Source: Legionella oakridgensis ATCC 33761 = DSM 21215 (GTDB lineage: Bacteria > Pseudomonadota > Gammaproteobacteria > Legionellales > Legionellaceae). From it: a DNA stretch of 64,000 bases. This document shows positions 1-8,515 of the stretch, piece after piece. The notes beneath the pieces are model-generated. The model worked only from the letters and a program-made list of their open reading frames with translations, was not told the DNA's origin and did no database searches. Where the stretch lies: NCBI RefSeq assembly GCF_000512355.1, contig NZ_CP004006.1, positions 1,479,001 to 1,543,000 on the forward strand, written 5' to 3'. Each line of letters begins with the position of its first letter. Position 1 is the stretch's first letter. Position numbers and translations under genes: made by a program.

Positions 1-153
1 TATATTGGCGTTAAGTCATTAAAAAAATTAAGAATGGTTTCAGAATTCATTTTTAGTAAGCGTCTTATGTCTTATAAACCCCACTTTTCTGCTCTAAAAA
101 TAATTTCAGACATGTACTTTTTACAAATTACAAAGGATAAATTTTTATCATAG
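1..153 (+). CDS. possible 3' end of an unidentified coding region (partial)
   Basis: Reading frame 1 is open from the first base for 50 codons and ends at TAG 151-153. The translation is basic and moderately hydrophobic, with no motif I recognise. In DNA this AT-rich an open stretch of 50 codons can occur by chance, so this is only a candidate for the tail of a gene that begins outside the window. The remaining bases up to 286 are AT-rich and hold no other supportable gene. Confidence 0.25.
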   Translation, partial: YIGVKSLKKLRMVSEFIFSKRLMSYKPHFSALKIISDMYFLQITKDKFLS

Positions 154-286
154 GGGTATTTGATGAAACAGGAAATAAAATTGAGTACTGCTTCTCGTCT
201 TTTTTTAAATTCATTATGATAATGGTGAAATTTTGTTTAGGGGGAATTAGGATAGTCTATGCCATGAAAAAGTCGGACATCATTTA

Positions 287-985
287 ATGAATAAAATTAG
301 GATAAAAAATATCAATATTGTATTGTTAAGCGGCATAAGTTTATTTCTTACGGGTAATGTATTTACAAACTCTTCCTTTGCCAATAACAAATTCGCAGGC
401 ACTCACCTTGGAGCGAGTATGGGCCTGTCTTCTACCAATTATCATCATCTTGGGTATGACAAGATTGGAAATCAAAATGAAAATCACCGATATGGTAATT
501 CTGGCTTTGCAACGGCTTTAAGTGTAGGTTATTTATTCCCTCTCACCAAGGGCTGGTTATTAGGTCCTGATCTGCATATGCAACATAATGCCTATCAAAA
601 TAACAACTCTGGCCCAAGTCGGGCAATACCTGGTTTAATCAGCGCAAATCACTCCCTTAACTGGAACTATGGAGCCAGCGCCAAGTTAGGGTATGCATTA
701 TCAAGTAATAATATGTTTTATGGAATGATTGGCCCAGAAGCAGCATTTATGAAAAGTACCTACATTGAAAACTCTCCGGAGTCAGTTGGCTCAAATTCGG
801 GTTTTGTATATGGTGCTATAGCGAGTATTGGTGCAGAGCAAAAAATAACAAAGAATATTTACATTGCGGAACAAATTAATTACGCAATTTTTAATTTGCA
901 AAGTACTCCTCTAAGTGCAGGTGATTTGAAAAAAAATTCACCCAGCCTGCTTGGTGGATTAATTTATATAGGTTTAATAATTTAA
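287..985 (+). CDS. outer-membrane beta-barrel protein (OmpA/opacity-like), hypothetical
   Basis: The 232-residue protein has a basic N-terminus and hydrophobic core (about residues 8-25), with probable signal peptidase cleavage near SSFA-NNK around residue 33. The mature part alternates Gly/Asn/Ser-rich turns with amphipathic strands, for example FAGTHLGASMGLS and LSVGYLFPLTKGWLLGPDLH. This is typical of 8-strand outer-membrane barrels of the OmpA-like or Opa-like superfamily that are common in Legionella. The closing strand does not end in the canonical aromatic residue. No Shine-Dalgarno sequence is convincing; GGA lies about 10 bases before ATG 287. Role unknown, probably a surface protein. 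Confidence 0.65.
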   Translation: MNKIRIKNINIVLLSGISLFLTGNVFTNSSFANNKFAGTHLGASMGLSSTNYHHLGYDKIGNQNENHRYGNSGFATALSVGYLFPLTKGWLLGPDLHMQHNAYQNNNSGPSRAIPGLISANHSLNWNYGASAKLGYALSSNNMFYGMIGPEAAFMKSTYIENSPESVGSNSGFVYGAIASIGAEQKITKNIYIAEQINYAIFNLQSTPLSAGDLKKNSPSLLGGLIYIGLII

Positions 986-1133
986 GTGTAAACATTCAAC
1001 TCACCACCTTTTTATCATGGAAATCAGATTGGGTAAGCTATGCATATCACCGAGTAATTCACGGTTGATCATGAATTTAAAGCTCAAATCATATAGTCAC
1101 GAAGTGAGCAACTATGATTTTGCTCTAGCAATA

Positions 1134-2267
1134 TTAAGGGCCCTCATCATAGAATTGCTCATTTTGAACAGCGATTTCCTTTAAGAAATGCTCGCCCTGT
1201 TCTTTATCGCTGGTGGATAATTCTGCTTCCAAACGCTTTAAATCTTTTTTAGCTTGTTCATTATTATTTTGAGCAGCCAATTTTAGCCATCCATAAGCCT
1301 TAATGGCGTCTTTGGGAACACCAAGACCTGCTGCGTATAAATAGCCAAGCTTTCCTTGTGCTGTAGCATTACCATGCTCAGCTGATTTATGAAACCAAAA
1401 AGCCGCCTTTTGATAATCTTTATCTAATCCTATGCCAGTCAATAACAATTGGCCAAGCTCGGCTTGTGCAAAAGGATTACCCTGCTGAGCCGCTTCATGA
1501 TACCAAAATACTGCCTTTTGAACATCACGTTGTACCCCAAAACCATTTAAATATTGATATGCCAGATAAGCTTGAGCATTAATATGACCCTGAGCTGCTG
1601 CCTGTTGCAGCCAGTATGTTGTAGCTTCCGGGTTTGGAGGAATACCATATTTGCCACTGTATAATAATGCAAGACTGTATTGTCCTTTTTCATCACCCTG
1701 TAAGGCTGCTTTTTCGTACCATATTAAGGCTTCGTTCACATCTTTTTCTGTTCCATATCCCATCATGTATTGATAGCCTAAGTTAACCTGGGCTTTACTG
1801 TATCCTTGCATCGCTGATTTTTTAAACCATTCAAAAGCAAGTTTTTCATCTTTATCAACGCCATCTCCTGTGGCATACATTAAGCCAACATTGCGCTGAG
1901 CGATTTCATTACCTTGTTTTGCTGCTTTTAAATACCAGGAAAACGCCTGAGAATAGCTTTTAGGAACACCTTCTCCGGCATCATATAAAAACCCAAGACT
2001 TAATTCTGCTAAGGCATTATTTTTTTCAGCTGACTTTTGATACCAATATAAGGCATTTTTTATATCTTTATTGACCCCTAATCCATATTGATACATACGG
2101 CCTATCAAATACATAGCTTCCTCATTTCCTCCTTTGGCGGAAATAATTAATTGTTGATAAGCCGTATGATAATCGCCATTTTCGTAAGCAGAAAATCCGA
2201 TGAAATCATCAGCAAATGCGGTATTTATTGCAAGAATTAGCCCAAATAGAATAGGACGCATGTCCAC
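1134..2267 (-). CDS. secreted Sel1-like repeat (TPR-type) protein
   Basis: The 377-residue protein starts with a short signal peptide (residues 1-19, ending TAFA). Most of the rest is a run of about eight or nine Sel1-like repeats of about 36 residues, each with the A..W..KAA.QG...AQ..LG..Y..G.GV.KD pattern. Such solenoids mediate protein-protein contacts, and in Legionella this family includes LpnE, EnhC and LidL, which influence host-cell entry or trafficking. The repeats lie between about residues 50 and 340, and a short charged Glu/Lys-rich tail follows. The signal peptide argues for a periplasmic or secreted location. It is a single transcription unit pointing away from the outer-membrane gene. 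The exact partner is not inferable. Confidence 0.85.
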   Translation of the reverse strand: MDMRPILFGLILAINTAFADDFIGFSAYENGDYHTAYQQLIISAKGGNEEAMYLIGRMYQYGLGVNKDIKNALYWYQKSAEKNNALAELSLGFLYDAGEGVPKSYSQAFSWYLKAAKQGNEIAQRNVGLMYATGDGVDKDEKLAFEWFKKSAMQGYSKAQVNLGYQYMMGYGTEKDVNEALIWYEKAALQGDEKGQYSLALLYSGKYGIPPNPEATTYWLQQAAAQGHINAQAYLAYQYLNGFGVQRDVQKAVFWYHEAAQQGNPFAQAELGQLLLTGIGLDKDYQKAAFWFHKSAEHGNATAQGKLGYLYAAGLGVPKDAIKAYGWLKLAAQNNNEQAKKDLKRLEAELSTSDKEQGEHFLKEIAVQNEQFYDEGP

Positions 2268-2369
2268 TCCAAAAACAATCCCTTATTCTTTAGAGTAGAA
2301 TAACCAATCAATAAATCAAACTTTTAAACAATTAATTGAGTATGGAAGCAAGGAGAATCATTTATTGAC

Positions 2370-2392
2370 GCAGTTACGTCATTTACGTCTGC
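2370..2392. repeat. short palindromic REP-like fragment
   Basis: The intergenic sequence between the Sel1 gene and mltA holds an imperfect palindrome with outer arms GCAG/CTGC and inner ACGT/ACGT around CATTT. Its minus strand shares about eleven bases (AAATGACGTAA) with another intergenic fragment at 13897-13929. It resembles decayed repetitive extragenic palindromes. The assignment is by eye only. Confidence 0.3.
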
Positions 2393-2415
2393 ATGGAAAT
2401 AAAAAAATATGGATT

Positions 2416-3624
2416 TTAAATCATTTTATCCTGTAATTGCGGAAGAATAAGCTTAGGCAATAGCAACCAGTAATACCCCTTATTTTTCATATGACCGGCA
2501 ATGTATATCGCTTCCTTTCCAGCTCCCCAATAAATATCTCCACGAACTGGTCCACGAATAGCGCCGCCAGTGTCTTGTGCAATCATCAGGCGTTGGAAAG
2601 TGACTGTTTTTTTCTCTTTATCAGGTCGATTGGTATTAAGCCAAACTGGAACCCCCATAGGGACCCATTGCAGATCAACGGCCAAAGAATAACCAGGTGT
2701 GAGAGCAACCCCTTGTGATCCTAAGGCTTCTTCCCGAGGTAATGCATGGAAAAACACAAACGACTGATTTTGATTTAACACGGAGTCAACTTGTTGTGGA
2801 TGAGTTTTAAAATATTTGCGGATACGCTGCATGGAGGCTGTATCTTTCGTCATGACCCCCTTATCAATTAATACACGAGCGATGGAGGTATATGGCCTGC
2901 CATTTTCACCAGCATATCCTAGAAACAGTGTTTTCCCATCAGTCAACTCGATACCACCCGAACCTTCAATTTCCAGAAATTGACGATCAATTCGATTATT
3001 AATCCAAGCAAGCACTGGTGCATGGTTATCAATAGCACCATCTGTAATTTGTTTACTGGTATAATAAGGAATTAATTGATTCCCTTTAAGTCGCCCAATG
3101 ATTTTCCGATGATGCTTCAACTCTGGAAAAAATAGCCCCAAATTAACGGTGATCAGATTTCTAGGAAGTCCATAAATGGGGGTATTATATTCTTTTGTTT
3201 TAGTTAAACTACCCTTGAGCATTGGCATATAATAGCCTGTAAATAAACCATCAACAGGTTTATCTTCATAAAATGCCACAGGAGTAAACCACTGTTCAAA
3301 AAACATTTTGACTGATTTGTCCGAGCTGACATCCACATTCTGTGCCGCTTGGCAAATAGGATACCAATCTTTTGCTTTTAGACTAATGTACTTACTACCA
3401 ACATTTTTCTCTGGTTTCTGTTTTAAAAAAGCCTTACAAGATTTTTGAAATGCCTGAAAAGAAGTCATGGGATTGCTTTTTTCCCAACCAGGCAATGCTG
3501 TAAAAGTTAATTGCTTTAAATGCAGTTCTTGAACAGGCGGCTGCTTCTTCCATAACAAAAACATGGTAGTAAGCAACACCAGGATAATTAAAATAATGAG
3601 TATAAGAGGTAATTTTGCTTTCAT
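2416..3624 (-). CDS. mltA: membrane-bound lytic murein transglycosylase A
   Basis: The 402-residue protein has an N-terminal hydrophobic anchor (about residues 5-24). The MltA barrel domain follows, with the family hallmarks FTGYYMPMLKG, IEGSGGIEL, LFLGYAGENGRPYTSI, VFFHALPREEALGSQGV and the C-terminal 3D-type motif QDTGGAIRGPVRGD, which carries the catalytic Asp. MltA cleaves the MurNAc-GlcNAc bond of peptidoglycan with formation of 1,6-anhydro-MurNAc. The usual lipobox is replaced by a membrane anchor, with no Cys at the cleavage point. Start ATG at 3624 is directly followed by the Lys-containing signal anchor. It stands alone on the minus strand. Confidence 0.93.
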   Translation of the reverse strand: MKAKLPLILIILIILVLLTTMFLLWKKQPPVQELHLKQLTFTALPGWEKSNPMTSFQAFQKSCKAFLKQKPEKNVGSKYISLKAKDWYPICQAAQNVDVSSDKSVKMFFEQWFTPVAFYEDKPVDGLFTGYYMPMLKGSLTKTKEYNTPIYGLPRNLITVNLGLFFPELKHHRKIIGRLKGNQLIPYYTSKQITDGAIDNHAPVLAWINNRIDRQFLEIEGSGGIELTDGKTLFLGYAGENGRPYTSIARVLIDKGVMTKDTASMQRIRKYFKTHPQQVDSVLNQNQSFVFFHALPREEALGSQGVALTPGYSLAVDLQWVPMGVPVWLNTNRPDKEKKTVTFQRLMIAQDTGGAIRGPVRGDIYWGAGKEAIYIAGHMKNKGYYWLLLPKLILPQLQDKMI

Positions 3625-3694
3625 AACTGGGTAAAGTTTACACTAGATGAAATTTAATGCAACATTTTATCCTATGAATTATCTTAATTCTCAT

Positions 3695-3802
3695 ATTCCC
3701 ACGCTCTTTTGTGCATCTTTTAAATTAGAATAACTTCAATACTACACAGAAATATTTTAAATCAATACAGTCTGTCATCTCCGCGCAAGCGAGCGTGGGA
3801 AT
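3695..3802. repeat. 12-bp perfect inverted repeat enclosing about 84 bp
   Basis: ATTCCCACGCTC at 3695-3706 is the exact reverse complement of GAGCGTGGGAAT at 3791-3802, and similarity continues weakly inward for about 8 bases. The right arm sits in a REP-like context (GTCATCTCCGCGCAAGCGAG at 3774-3793). It lies in the 348-base gene-free stretch between mltA and the PEBP gene (3625-3972). It could be two head-to-head REP units or the remnant of a small mobile element. No transposase is present. Confidence 0.45.
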
Positions 3803-3972
3803 GTCGGTTACTCTGTTTCTTAATCATTCATCATGGTTAGTAAAATTCTGGCCTGGTTTATCATAGGCTCAGTAAAATTTTAAACTATAATTAAAACACA
3901 TAGCCAACATGATGCATTTTCTGAGTTTTGCTCCGCCAGGAAGTATTCAAGGATGGAAACATGGAGTTAAAC

Positions 3973-4488
3973 ATGAGGAAACATGACTATTTTGTTATTT
4001 TAATTATTTTAAGCACCTTGAGCATAAGGAGTTTTGCCATGAGCTTATCGATTTCCAGTCCGGCATTTGCCCCTAACGCCAGAATTCCTTCACAATATAC
4101 TTGTGATGGTTCAGATATTTCTCCTCCTTTAAGCTGGAAAAATCCACCAGCAGGAACAAAATCCTACGCATTGATTATGGAGGATCCTGATGCACCAAGT
4201 GGCATCTGGGATCACTGGATACTATTTAATATCCCTGCGAATCAACAGGGCTTATCTGCCAATACTGAAATTCCTGCAGGTGCTATGATTGGCCTAAATA
4301 GTTGGGGTAATACAAAATATCAAGGTCCTTGCCCTCCAAGTGGGACTCATCATTATTATTTTAAATTGTACGCTTTAGACACCGTGCTATCTTTAAATTC
4401 CAGTGCCAATAAGCAGGACGTTATCAATGCCATGCAAGACCATATTCTTGCAGAAGATGTATTAATAGGACTGTATACAAAACCATAA
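3973..4488 (+). CDS. YbhB/YbcL-family PEBP-like protein, exported
   Basis: The 171-residue protein belongs to the phosphatidylethanolamine-binding / Raf-kinase-inhibitor-like family. It shows the ordered motifs FAPNARIPSQYTCDGSDISPP, MEDPDAPSG-WDHWILFNIP and GPCPPSGTHHYYFKLYALD, which form the anion-binding pocket. A signal peptide precedes the domain (residues 1-22, ending RSFA), so the protein is probably periplasmic. I chose ATG 3973 because GGAG at 3963-3966 lies six bases upstream; upstream in-frame starts at 3928 (TTG) and 3961 lack this spacing. The bacterial function is not established. It stands alone. Confidence 0.88.
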   Translation: MRKHDYFVILIILSTLSIRSFAMSLSISSPAFAPNARIPSQYTCDGSDISPPLSWKNPPAGTKSYALIMEDPDAPSGIWDHWILFNIPANQQGLSANTEIPAGAMIGLNSWGNTKYQGPCPPSGTHHYYFKLYALDTVLSLNSSANKQDVINAMQDHILAEDVLIGLYTKP

Positions 4489-4518
4489 ATAAGCAAATAA
4501 CCAATTACAAAACGCACT

Positions 4519-6656
4519 TCAAAGCGAATTGCCTAACTTTACCCAACGTAATCGTAATGAATTAGCAATCACCGACACAGAACTCAACGACATGGCTGCT
4601 GCGGCCATGATAGGACTTAAAAGTAATCCAAAAAATGGATATAACACTCCGGCAGCAATAGGTACGCCTAATGCATTATAAATAAAAGCAAAAAACAAAT
4701 TTTGCCGAATATTATGCAACGTCATTTTGGATAAGTCCCTTGCTTTAACAATGCCATTCAAATCGCCATGCAGCAAGGTGATGCCGGCACTTTCTATCGC
4801 CACATCTGTACCAGTGCCCATGGCTATACCAATATCGGCACGCGCTAAAGCCGGAGCGTCATTGACACCATCTCCAGCCATAGCCACTGTATGGTGTTTC
4901 TTTTTTAAGGCTTCAATTATATTATTTTTATCTTCTGGCATCACTTCAGCTTCTACTTGCTGAATTCCAAGCTTACTGGCCACCGCTTCTGCAGTTTTTC
5001 GACTATCTCCTGTGAGCATGACCATATAAATTCCCTGCTTCTGCAATCGGTTAATCGCCATTTTTGTATTGGGTTTCATTGGATCTTCAACAACAAAAAG
5101 CGCTGCTAGTTTATCAGCGATGGCTACATACATCACAGAAGCCCCTTCAGAACGCCATTCATCGGCAGACTCTAAAAATAGATTCTCCCCAATTAATATT
5201 TCTTCCATTAATTTAGCATTGCCGACCGCCACCCGCTGAGCATTTACAATGCCTATAACACCTTTTCCCGTAAGGGCGTCAAAATCAGTCACGTTAGAAT
5301 AAGATAATTTCTTTTCTTTAGCTGCCCTGACAATGGCATGAGCCAAAGGATGCTCACTGTTATACTCTACAGCAGCGGCAGCCGCTAACACATCCTCCTC
5401 ACGAAATCCTGCAGCCGTGATGATCTTAGTCAAAGTAGGTTTTCCTTCCGTTAATGTTCCGGTTTTATCAACCACCAACACATCTACTTTTTCCATACAT
5501 TCCAATGCTTCCGCATCTTTAATTAATACTCCATTTCGGGCACCTTCCCCTACACCAACCATAATAGACATAGGAGTTGCCAGCCCCAAAGCACAAGGGC
5601 AGGCAATAATAAGCACGGAGACTGCAGCAATTAAACCGTATGCAAAAGAAGGTTCTGGTCCAACCATTGCCCAAACAATAAACGTCGTTAATGCAACCAG
5701 CAATACAATAGGCACAAACCATCCAGACACTTGATCAGCTAATCGCTGGATTGAAGCCCGGCTATGCTGAGCGTCACTAACCATTTGCACAATACGAGCA
5801 AGCATGGTGTCTTGACCAACATGCAGTGCTTTCATCGTGAAACTACCAGTTTGATTGATAGTGCCACCAATGACTTTGGAGTGTTTGTTTTTTCCACCGG
5901 CATTGGCTCACCTGTCACCATCGATTCATCAACATGGCTTTTACCGTCAAGAATTTCTCCATCCACCGGAATTTTTTCTCCAGGGCGCACGTGCAACAAA
6001 TCTCCCTCTTGAATCTCATAGAGTAGAGTTTCTTCTTCATGACCTTCTTCATTCAAGCGATGAGCAACGTCTGGTGTCAACTTTAATAAAGCGCGAATAG
6101 CGCTGCCAGTTTGTTTGCGCGCTTTTAACTCTAAAACTTGTCCTAACAAAACAAGCGTTGTAATCATTGCGGCCGCTTCAAAATAAACAGCTACCATCCC
6201 CTGTGCATTGCGAAAGGTTTTAGGGAATAACGCAGGAAATAGTGCTGCAAATACACTATATCCCCATGCAACTCCAATCCCAATGGAAATCAACGTAAAC
6301 ATATTTAAATGTTTAGATACAAATGACTTCCCTGCACGCTGAAAAAATGGCCAACCACACCATAACACCACAGGCGTTGCTAGCATCATTTGAATCCAGA
6401 CTGCATGTTGAGTAGATATAACTTCTGCGAAGAAGTGCTGTCCCATGTCCAAAACAACAATTGGTAGACTTAAGATGAGTGCCAACCAAAATCTTAAATA
6501 CATATCGTTATATTCTGTGCTTTCAATGTCGTCGCTTGCTGTGGTTGCAAGCTCCAAACTCATACCGCAAATTGGGCAACTTCCTGGCTTTGCTTGCCTA
6601 ACTTCTGGATGCATCGGACAAACATACACAGCAGTATCATGGCTTGCCGAAGCCAT
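4519..6656 (-). CDS. copA: copper-exporting P1B-type ATPase CopA, interrupted by a frameshift
   Basis: Two overlapping pieces (5832-6656 and 4519-5835) together make one CopA. The first carries an N-terminal metal-binding motif YVCPMHPE...CPICGM, four membrane helices and the actuator motif [11 protein letters not shown]. The second carries the CPC helix ([13 protein letters not shown]), phosphorylation motif [20 protein letters not shown] and the last helices. The frame is lost after PVEKTN at a six-A run (5888-5893); one more A restores [14 protein letters not shown], matching the family. The corrected product is 712 residues, close to L. pneumophila CopA. The pieces meet in a four-base ATGA overlap. 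Coding may begin further upstream at ATG 6708 (AGGG before it), reading MEKKHCSHHQ..., if two further A-runs are each one base short. Confidence 0.88.
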
Positions 6657-6748
6657 TGGACTTATTTTTTAAGGGGTTTCTGATGATGACTACAATGTTT
6701 TTTTCCATAAATGATTCTATCCCTAAACCGTCAATCAAGTGACTACGT

Positions 6749-7251
6749 TCAATCAGTTTTTGAGTTGCCTAGCAAAGAAGAAAAATATCGCAGCACCCAT
6801 TCTTCACCCAGATGCTCAAAACAATCTTGCAAGAAATCAGCAAGTTCTTCTGCTGATAATTCATGCTCGGCACCAGGCGTCTCAATCTCATGGTGAATAT
6901 ACGCATCAAAAAAATGAATACAAAATGCATAATAATCGCGGGTATGCAGGATAAAAGCATGCCATAGGTCATCCAATAGTAGTAATGGCCCAAACAAATA
7001 AGTACGGCGATTATTTAATTGGCGATAGACATTAAGCCATAACCAAGCAAGCAAATCAGTAAAGAGTTGATTTGCTTGCTCTGGGGTTACCTCAATATGG
7101 TAATGGCAATAATATTGGATGACTCGCTGATTTTTATAAGCAAGTAATTCCGATAACTTAGGTGATTGCATTAACCGCAACAGGCTTTTCGCCATGATTT
7201 ATTATTGGTTATTGTACGAACAATGCGACAAATCATTTCTTCTCGAGTCAT
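6749..7251 (-). CDS. hypothetical protein with a WH..IL..Y.FC...H motif (GRDP/DUF1399-like), probable frameshift near the start
   Basis: An uninterrupted piece runs from 7195 to 6749 (148 residues). Its core, LLLLDDLWHAFILHTRDY followed by FCIHFFDAYIHHE, resembles the conserved Trp-His/His-His pattern of glycine-rich-domain-like (DUF1399-type) proteins; the function is unknown. ATG 7195 has no ribosome-binding site. Upstream, ATG 7251 follows GGAG at the right spacing and reads MTREEMICRIVRTITNNKSW. It enters the main frame if the A4 run (T 7186-7189 on the plus strand) has one more A, giving a 167-residue protein. The C-terminus is acidic. It lies downstream of the thiolase gene but is separated by over 60 bases, so co-transcription is uncertain. 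Confidence 0.6.
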
Positions 7252-7317
7252 AGCTTCTCCTATTTTAGGTGCCAAAATGCTACTGAGCGTTCAAATTTTA
7301 TCATGTATAAATCATGC

Positions 7318-8502
7318 CTACAAAGCTTCAAAAATTGCGGCAGCACCCATACCAGTACCAATACACATGGTTACCATGCCATACCGACCTTTTATGCGAC
7401 GTAGACCATGCAATAGAGTTGCGGTACGGATAGCGCCCGTTGCACCTAATGGGTGGCCTAAGGCAATGGCACCACCAAGCGGATTCACCTTATCACGAGG
7501 CAAGTCTAATGCTTTAATCACTGCCAGCGCTTGTGCAGCAAACGCTTCATTTAATTCTATCCAGTCAAGTTTATCCAATGTTAATCCAGCTTTTTTTAAA
7601 GCAAGCGGTATCGCATGCACAGGCCCTATCCCCATTATCTCCGGGGGAACACCAGCGACGGCAAAGCTCAATAAGCGGCCCAAAGGATTTAAATGATACT
7701 CTTTCAAGGCTTTTTCACTTGCAAGTAAAGCAAGTCCGGCACCATCACTCATTTGAGAACTGTTGCCAGCCGTAATGCTTCCTTTGGCTGCAAAAACAGG
7801 CTTTAACCGTGAAATGGTTTCGTAAGACGTATCCGCTCTTGGCCCCTCATCATCACAAATTAAACGTTTCTTAGGGAGCACTTCCGACTTGGCTAAATCA
7901 ACCTGACGCACTGTAATTTCAATTGGACTGATTTCTTCTTTAAAATCGCCACGTTGTTGTGCTGCAATGGCACGTTTATGGCTTTCCGCTGCAAATTCAT
8001 CCTGCTGTTCGCGTGATATATCCCAACGTTTTGCTACAATTTCTGCAGTAATCCCCATGCCATAGGCAATGGCGATATGCTCGTTATTAAAAATGGCGGG
8101 GTTGGCTGTATATTTATTTCCCCCCATAGGCACCTTGGACATACTTTCAACACCACCTGCCAAAGCAAATGACAGATCACCCTGAGCAATCGAAGCCGCT
8201 GCCGTTGCAATACTTTGCACACCAGAGGAACAAAAACGATTAATGGTCATAGCGGGCACAGATTGTGGCAAATCAGCAAGCAACGATGCAATACGAGCCA
8301 CATTCATACCTTGTTCCGCTTCAGGCATAGCACAGCCAATAACCACATCTCCTGTTTTTTGCCAATCTATATCATGATGGCGTTGCATTAGACTCTTTAT
8401 CGTATGAGCCAGCAAATCATCCGGCAAAGTATCTTTAAAAACTCCTCTTGGAGCTTTACCAACCGGAGTGCGTAATACGTCTACTACATATACATTTGTC
8501 AT
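7318..8502 (-). CDS. acetyl-CoA C-acyltransferase (thiolase), beta-oxidation type
   Basis: This 394-residue thiolase carries all catalytic signatures. The nucleophilic Cys is in NRFCSSGVQSIATAAASI (about residue 88), with NEAFAAQALA, GGAIALGHPLGATGAIR and a C-terminal CIGTGMGAA Cys. It cleaves 3-ketoacyl-CoA to acetyl-CoA and a shortened acyl-CoA, or acts on acetoacetyl-CoA. A strong AAGGAG precedes ATG 8502. It begins 13 bases after the stop of the fused hydroxyacyl-CoA dehydrogenase/hydratase gene, forming a FadBA-like pair as the last gene of a four-gene operon. Chain-length specificity cannot be read from the sequence. Confidence 0.93.
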   Translation of the reverse strand: MTNVYVVDVLRTPVGKAPRGVFKDTLPDDLLAHTIKSLMQRHHDIDWQKTGDVVIGCAMPEAEQGMNVARIASLLADLPQSVPAMTINRFCSSGVQSIATAAASIAQGDLSFALAGGVESMSKVPMGGNKYTANPAIFNNEHIAIAYGMGITAEIVAKRWDISREQQDEFAAESHKRAIAAQQRGDFKEEISPIEITVRQVDLAKSEVLPKKRLICDDEGPRADTSYETISRLKPVFAAKGSITAGNSSQMSDGAGLALLASEKALKEYHLNPLGRLLSFAVAGVPPEIMGIGPVHAIPLALKKAGLTLDKLDWIELNEAFAAQALAVIKALDLPRDKVNPLGGAIALGHPLGATGAIRTATLLHGLRRIKGRYGMVTMCIGTGMGAAAIFEAL

Positions 8503-8515
8503 GATGAATCTCCTT

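Noticed and set aside
163-219. 18-codon frame after TAGGGG that could be a leader peptide for the outer-membrane gene
   Set aside because: Too short, no attenuator hairpin, and no biased codons.
7205-8222. Plus- and minus-frame open stretches inside the thiolase gene
   Set aside because: They lie in other frames of a clear thiolase and have no family features or ribosome-binding sites.
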